Shown here one piece after another: positions 21,920 to 25,037 of a stretch of 25,037 nucleotides of DNA. The notes under the pieces are model-generated. The model was not told where the DNA came from and did no database searches. It was given only the letters and a program-made list of their open reading frames with translations. Source of the DNA: Chryseobacterium sp. GTDB taxonomy: Bacteria > Bacteroidota > Bacteroidia > Flavobacteriales > Weeksellaceae. Location of the stretch: NCBI GenBank assembly GCA_003852805.1, contig RDDY01000046.1:1-25037 (forward strand), given 5' to 3'. The translations under genes and the position numbers were made by a program. How positions within the stretch are numbered: position 1 is the stretch's first letter; each line of letters starts with the position of its first letter.

Positions 21920-23716
21920 TTAATCATTCAGCTTCAGCACCGCCATAAATGCGCTCTGTGGCACCTCTACCCTGCCGATCTGCTTCATCTTCTTCTTACC
22001 TTCTTTCTGCTTTTCCAGAAGCTTACGCTTACGAGAGATGTCGCCACCATAACATTTCGCGGTTACGTCCTTACGCAATGCTTTAATCGTCTCACGGGCA
22101 ATAACCTTGGTTCCGATAGCCGCCTGCACGGCAATATCGAACTGCTGACGCGGGATCAGTTCACGCAGCTTTTCACACATCTTTTTACCGATGTGGTAAG
22201 CATTGCTATCGTGGATCAGTGACGACAAGGCGTCCACCATATCGCCGTTGATCAGGATGTCCATTTTCACAAGCTTGGACGCACGGAAACCGATCGGATG
22301 GTAATCGAATGAAGCGTAACCTTTCGAGATGGATTTCAGGCGGTCATAGAAGTCAAAAACCACCTCGGCCAAAGGCATATTGAAAACGAGTTCCACACGG
22401 TCCGATGTCAGATAACTTTGGTTAACGATCTCGCCGCGCTTTTCAATACACAGCGTCATCACAGGTCCCACAAAATCCGACTTCGTAATGATGGAAGCTT
22501 TGATATAAGGCTCCTCTACCCTGTCCATGGTTGACGGATCCATCATTTCAGACGGGTTGTTGATGAGGATCATTTCGTCCGGCTCCTTCTTAGTGTAGCC
22601 ATGGTAGGAAACGTTGGGTACAGTCGTAATCACGTTCATTCCAAACTCACGGTCAAGCCTTTCCTGCACGATTTCCATGTGCAGCATACCGAGGAAACCG
22701 CATCGGAAGCCAAACCCCAGTGCAGCCGAACTCTCCGGCTCGAATACCAAGGAGGCGTCGTTCAATCGCAGCTTTTCCAAAGAGAACCGCAGTTCTTCAA
22801 AATCTTCGGAATCGATCGGGTAAATACCCGCAAAAACCATGGGTTTCACTTCCTCAAAACCCTCGATGGGCACGGGCGCGGGCTTGCTCACAGAGGTGAT
22901 GGTATCACCCACTTTCACCTCGCGTGCGTCTTTGATACCCGAAACAATGTAGCCTACATCGCCACATTCTATGGACTTCTTGGGCACTTGCTTCAGCTTC
23001 AAAGTTCCTACTTCATCGGCATCGTAAGTTTTTCCCGTAGCCATGAATTTTACCTGCTCGCCTTTTGAGATTTTTCCGTTGACGACTTTGAAATAAGCCT
23101 CAATGCCTCGGAACGGGTTGTACACCGAGTCGAAAATCAAAGCTTGCAGCGGACCGTCGGGATCACCCTGCGGCGCGGGAATTCTCTTTACAATTTGCTC
23201 CAAAAGATTATGGACGCCTTCGCCTGTTTTGCCCGATACGCGAAGCACATCGTCATAATCGCATCCGATCAAATTCATGATCTCATCGGTAACCTCTTCG
23301 GGATTGGCGGACGGCAGATCGATTTTATTCAGAATCGGGATGATCTCGAGGTCGTTCTCAAGCGCCAGATACAGGTTTGAAATGGTCTGTGCCTGAATGC
23401 TTTGTGCAGCATCTACAATGAGCAATGCGCCCTCGCAGGCGGCAATGGAGCGCGAAACCTCGTACGAGAAATCCACGTGTCCGGGCGTGTCGATAAGGTT
23501 TAGAATATACTTCTCGCCGTTCAACTCGTAATCCATCTGAATGGCGTGGGATTTAATGGTGATACCGCGCTCTTTCTCCAGATCCATATCATCCAAAGTC
23601 TGAGACTGCAACTCGCGTTGGGTTACAGTTCCCGTATATTCCAACAGCCGGTCTGCCAAGGTGCTTTTACCGTGGTCAATATGGGCTATGATGCAAAAAT
23701 TGCGTATGTTTTTCAT
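21920..23716 (-). CDS. lepA: Elongation factor 4 (LepA)
   Basis: A 598-residue translational GTPase that acts on ribosomes under stress and in initiation or assembly. GTPase motifs are G1 AHIDHGKST (11-19), [11 protein letters not shown] (G3) and NKIDLPSA (G4). The C-terminal LepA-specific domain follows (about 490-598), with [20 protein letters not shown] near the end. The length is standard. I chose ATG 23716 because (M)[15 protein letters not shown] is the normal N-terminus; 15 more in-frame residues upstream include the -7 box region. A TATCTTTG box ends 18 bases before this start. Confidence 0.98.
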   Translation of the reverse strand: MKNIRNFCIIAHIDHGKSTLADRLLEYTGTVTQRELQSQTLDDMDLEKERGITIKSHAIQMDYELNGEKYILNLIDTPGHVDFSYEVSRSIAACEGALLIVDAAQSIQAQTISNLYLALENDLEIIPILNKIDLPSANPEEVTDEIMNLIGCDYDDVLRVSGKTGEGVHNLLEQIVKRIPAPQGDPDGPLQALIFDSVYNPFRGIEAYFKVVNGKISKGEQVKFMATGKTYDADEVGTLKLKQVPKKSIECGDVGYIVSGIKDAREVKVGDTITSVSKPAPVPIEGFEEVKPMVFAGIYPIDSEDFEELRFSLEKLRLNDASLVFEPESSAALGFGFRCGFLGMLHMEIVQERLDREFGMNVITTVPNVSYHGYTKKEPDEMILINNPSEMMDPSTMDRVEEPYIKASIITKSDFVGPVMTLCIEKRGEIVNQSYLTSDRVELVFNMPLAEVVFDFYDRLKSISKGYASFDYHPIGFRASKLVKMDILINGDMVDALSSLIHDSNAYHIGKKMCEKLRELIPRQQFDIAVQAAIGTKVIARETIKALRKDVTAKCYGGDISRKRKLLEKQKEGKKKMKQIGRVEVPQSAFMAVLKLND

Positions 23717-23734
23717 TGATAATCCAGTAGTTTG

Positions 23735-23742
23735 CAAAGATA
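23735..23742 (-). promoter_or_regulatory. -7 box (TATCTTTG) of lepA
   Basis: An exact TAnnTTTG match on the minus strand, ending 18 bases before ATG 23716. A TTTTG lies 16 bases upstream, shorter than the normal spacer, at the end of the previous terminator. Confidence 0.5.
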
Positions 23743-23759
23743 TTACTTTTCGGCCGTAC

Positions 23760-23790
23760 AAAAGAAAAATCCCCCGTTTTACCGAGGGAT
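23760..23790 (-). terminator. Terminator of the ECF sigma operon
   Basis: On the minus strand ATCCCTCG (23783-23790) pairs with CGGGGGAT (23769-23776), with one G-T pair and a six-base loop, followed by TTTTTCTTTTG. It lies 49 bases after the last gene. Confidence 0.85.
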
Positions 23791-23838
23791 CCCAACACTA
23801 AAAAACTATTATGATTATGAATAACAATGCTCGCGCAT

Positions 23839-24288
23839 TTACCGTCTCCCGCCTGTATCGTTTCGCGGCACAGACCTTTCCATCACTTTCCTGCCCATGC
23901 GCTTCTCGGTTTGGTACATGTGGTACAGTTGCCGAGGCGTGATCACTTGCAGGAATTTCTCTGTATAGTTCTTTTTATTGTTCAGCAGCTTCTGCGAGAT
24001 ATCGAAGCCTTTGTATATTTTTTCTTTGGCCTGATCGTCCGTCATTTCTCGCGGATCCAAGCCGTCGTTAAATTCTTGCGCTATACTGCTTTGGCTTTTG
24101 TCATACTGCTGGTACAGATCACGGAACTCCCCTTGCTTTTCCGGCTGCACACCGATCTGCGTTACAATCACATCGGTCTTGGCATCACGGAACTGTTCCA
24201 TCTTCTGCTTCCCTGCCGGCATCAGCGTCTGCGCCGCCGCAGCTGTAAAGCCGGTTGTCAGTATTCCTATAATTAACGCTTTCTTCAT
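23839..24288 (-). CDS. Small periplasmic helical protein of the ECF operon (Spy/CpxP-like in shape)
   Basis: A 149-residue exported protein of unknown function. Residues 1-19 are a signal peptide (MKKALIIGILTTGFTAAAA). The mature part is charged and mostly helical, with many Lys, Gln, Asp and Glu, and has YQQYDKSQSSIAQEFNDGL, ISQKLLNNKKNYTEKFLQVI and TPRQLYHMYQTEKRM. This resembles in shape the small periplasmic sensors or chaperones of the Spy/CpxP kind, though no LTxxQ motif is clear. It lies nine bases after the anti-sigma-like gene, as the third gene of an ECF sigma operon. It could sense envelope stress; this is inference. Confidence 0.75.
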   Translation of the reverse strand: MKKALIIGILTTGFTAAAAQTLMPAGKQKMEQFRDAKTDVIVTQIGVQPEKQGEFRDLYQQYDKSQSSIAQEFNDGLDPREMTDDQAKEKIYKGFDISQKLLNNKKNYTEKFLQVITPRQLYHMYQTEKRMGRKVMERSVPRNDTGGRR

Positions 24289-24297
24289 TTCTGTTTT

Positions 24298-24813
24298 TTA
24301 ATAAAGATCCAAGTAAGTGTCCTGCTCGTATCGGTGGCTCAATTCTGCCAATTCTTCACGGCTGAAACTGCTAAGGCTCTTTTCCAAGTTTTCCTCGGCT
24401 TTTAAAACAGCCAATCTGCTTCTGCTGTTGTTTTTCTTTGGATGAGATTTTACCGCAGGGGTTAAATGCGCCGTCGTATTTTCGTGAACGGGTTCCGGAA
24501 TTTCATCTTCAACCATAACCGTCGCGGGCTGATCTGTGGCCGACGGCCGTTCTGCATAGCTTGCCACCGATGCCGGCTCTGCGGGCAGTTTCTCACCACC
24601 GCCGTTGCCGAAAAACAACAATCCGAAAACCAGCGCCAAAGAAGCAGCCACAGCGCCTGCGAAGCGCAGCGCAATCACTCGACCGCGCGGCTTGCTCTCT
24701 TGCTCGGGCAGCCGGCTCATCACATTTTTCTGCATTTCTCGGAAAAATCCGTCGGGCAGGTCGTAAGGCATCTCTCTGCTCAGTTGTTCAATATCGTCAA
24801 ACTTCTCTTTCAT
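24298..24813 (-). CDS. Putative anti-sigma factor, single-pass membrane protein
   Basis: A 171-residue protein with a cytoplasmic N-terminus (about 1-46, containing LSREMPYDLPDGFFREMQKN), one transmembrane helix (about 49-69: ALRFAGAVAASLALVFGLLFF), and a Pro/Ala/Glu-rich periplasmic part ending in a charged helix with EELAELSHRYEQ. It begins three bases after the sigma factor stop. That position and topology are typical of anti-sigma factors in Bacteroidota. No zinc-binding HxxxCxxC motif is visible, so it is not of the ZAS type. Control of the sigma factor is inferred from context only. Confidence 0.78.
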   Translation of the reverse strand: MKEKFDDIEQLSREMPYDLPDGFFREMQKNVMSRLPEQESKPRGRVIALRFAGAVAASLALVFGLLFFGNGGGEKLPAEPASVASYAERPSATDQPATVMVEDEIPEPVHENTTAHLTPAVKSHPKKNNSRSRLAVLKAEENLEKSLSSFSREELAELSHRYEQDTYLDLY

Positions 24814-24816
24814 GGA

Positions 24817-25037
24817 TCAAATTTTATCACTGTGTTCTTTCAGGTACTGCGTGACCTTTTCCTTTGCGTAATGGTAGTTGGTTTTCAGTGTACCGACGGA
24901 CATATCTAAGATTTTGGACATCTCTTCGTACGGCAAATCGTCATAATACTTGATGGTGAAAACCAGTTTCTGTTTTTCGGGCAAGGTCTGAATGGCCTGT
25001 TGCAAGAGGATTTCTATAGCCTCTGCATCGTGTTTTG
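24817..25037 (-). CDS. ECF-type RNA polymerase sigma factor (C-terminal part, cut by window edge)
   Basis: The last 73 residues of a sigma-70 family ECF factor; the frame stays open to the window edge. Region 4 is seen in LPEKQKLVFTIKYYDDLPY, the helix EEMSKILDMS and the recognition helix VGTLKTNYHYAKEKV. It binds the -35-type element of its target promoters. A TTG at 25003-25005 is not the start; in-frame codons for KHDAEAIEILL lie upstream. It is the first visible gene of an operon with the anti-sigma-like gene three bases away. Confidence 0.93.
   Translation of the reverse strand, partial: KHDAEAIEILLQQAIQTLPEKQKLVFTIKYYDDLPYEEMSKILDMSVGTLKTNYHYAKEKVTQYLKEHSDKI

Overview
This is ordinary chromosomal DNA of a member of the Bacteroidota, most likely a flavobacterium of the Weeksellaceae (Chryseobacterium-like) type. 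The evidence is a GLPGLI-family protein, two proteins with type IX secretion (T9SS) C-terminal sorting domains, a tandem pair of DUF6646-like barrels, single-chain glycyl-tRNA synthetase, and a recurring TAnnTTTG promoter element (the phylum's -7 box) placed 11-22 bases before many starts, without Shine-Dalgarno sequences. By eye G+C is close to one half, high for that family. I see no prophage, insertion sequence, CRISPR array or defence island.

Layout. 1-567 (minus): start of a suf iron-sulfur operon (sufA, then sufB cut by the window edge). 693-3012: GLPGLI protein, L,D-transpeptidase-like protein and a lipoprotein MsrB, all envelope functions. 3031-4977: DUF445 membrane protein converging on a 3-methyladenine DNA glycosylase, which follows an 11-base gap after a 57-residue two-helix membrane protein. 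5095-9635 (plus): GNAT acetyltransferase, glyS, a DEDDy exonuclease with a SufT-like (DUF59) gene, and an RhlE-type RNA helicase behind a structured leader. 9707-10968 (minus): HMG-CoA lyase and an OsmC protein. 11097-15500 (plus): pepT, a HAF-repeat T9SS gene interrupted by an in-frame TAA, and putP. 15593-19230 (minus): a second T9SS protein, tRNA-Asn, rseP, and the DUF6646-like pair. 19271-21076 (plus): a YafV-like omega-amidase and a JmjC/cupin_8 protein. 21123-25037 (minus): MgtC-like protein, lepA, and the end of an ECF sigma factor operon with an anti-sigma-like membrane protein and a small periplasmic protein.

How the genes relate. Most units are one to three genes, bounded by clear hairpin terminators and served by their own -7 boxes. 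The two iron-sulfur loci (suf operon and the sufT-like gene) are 7 kb apart. The ECF sigma operon encodes a plausible envelope-stress circuit, and the rseP site-2 protease in the same window is the type of enzyme that cleaves membrane anti-sigma factors, but no direct link is visible.

The most interesting items are: the helicase leader (a 13-codon upstream frame with a hairpin, ending in an ATGA overlap with the helicase start); the single in-frame stop in the secreted HAF protein; a pair of near-identical intergenic palindromes around mgtC; a promoter whose -33 box lies within a terminator hairpin before rseP; and the DUF6646-like duplicates. I did not find a clearly new multi-gene system.
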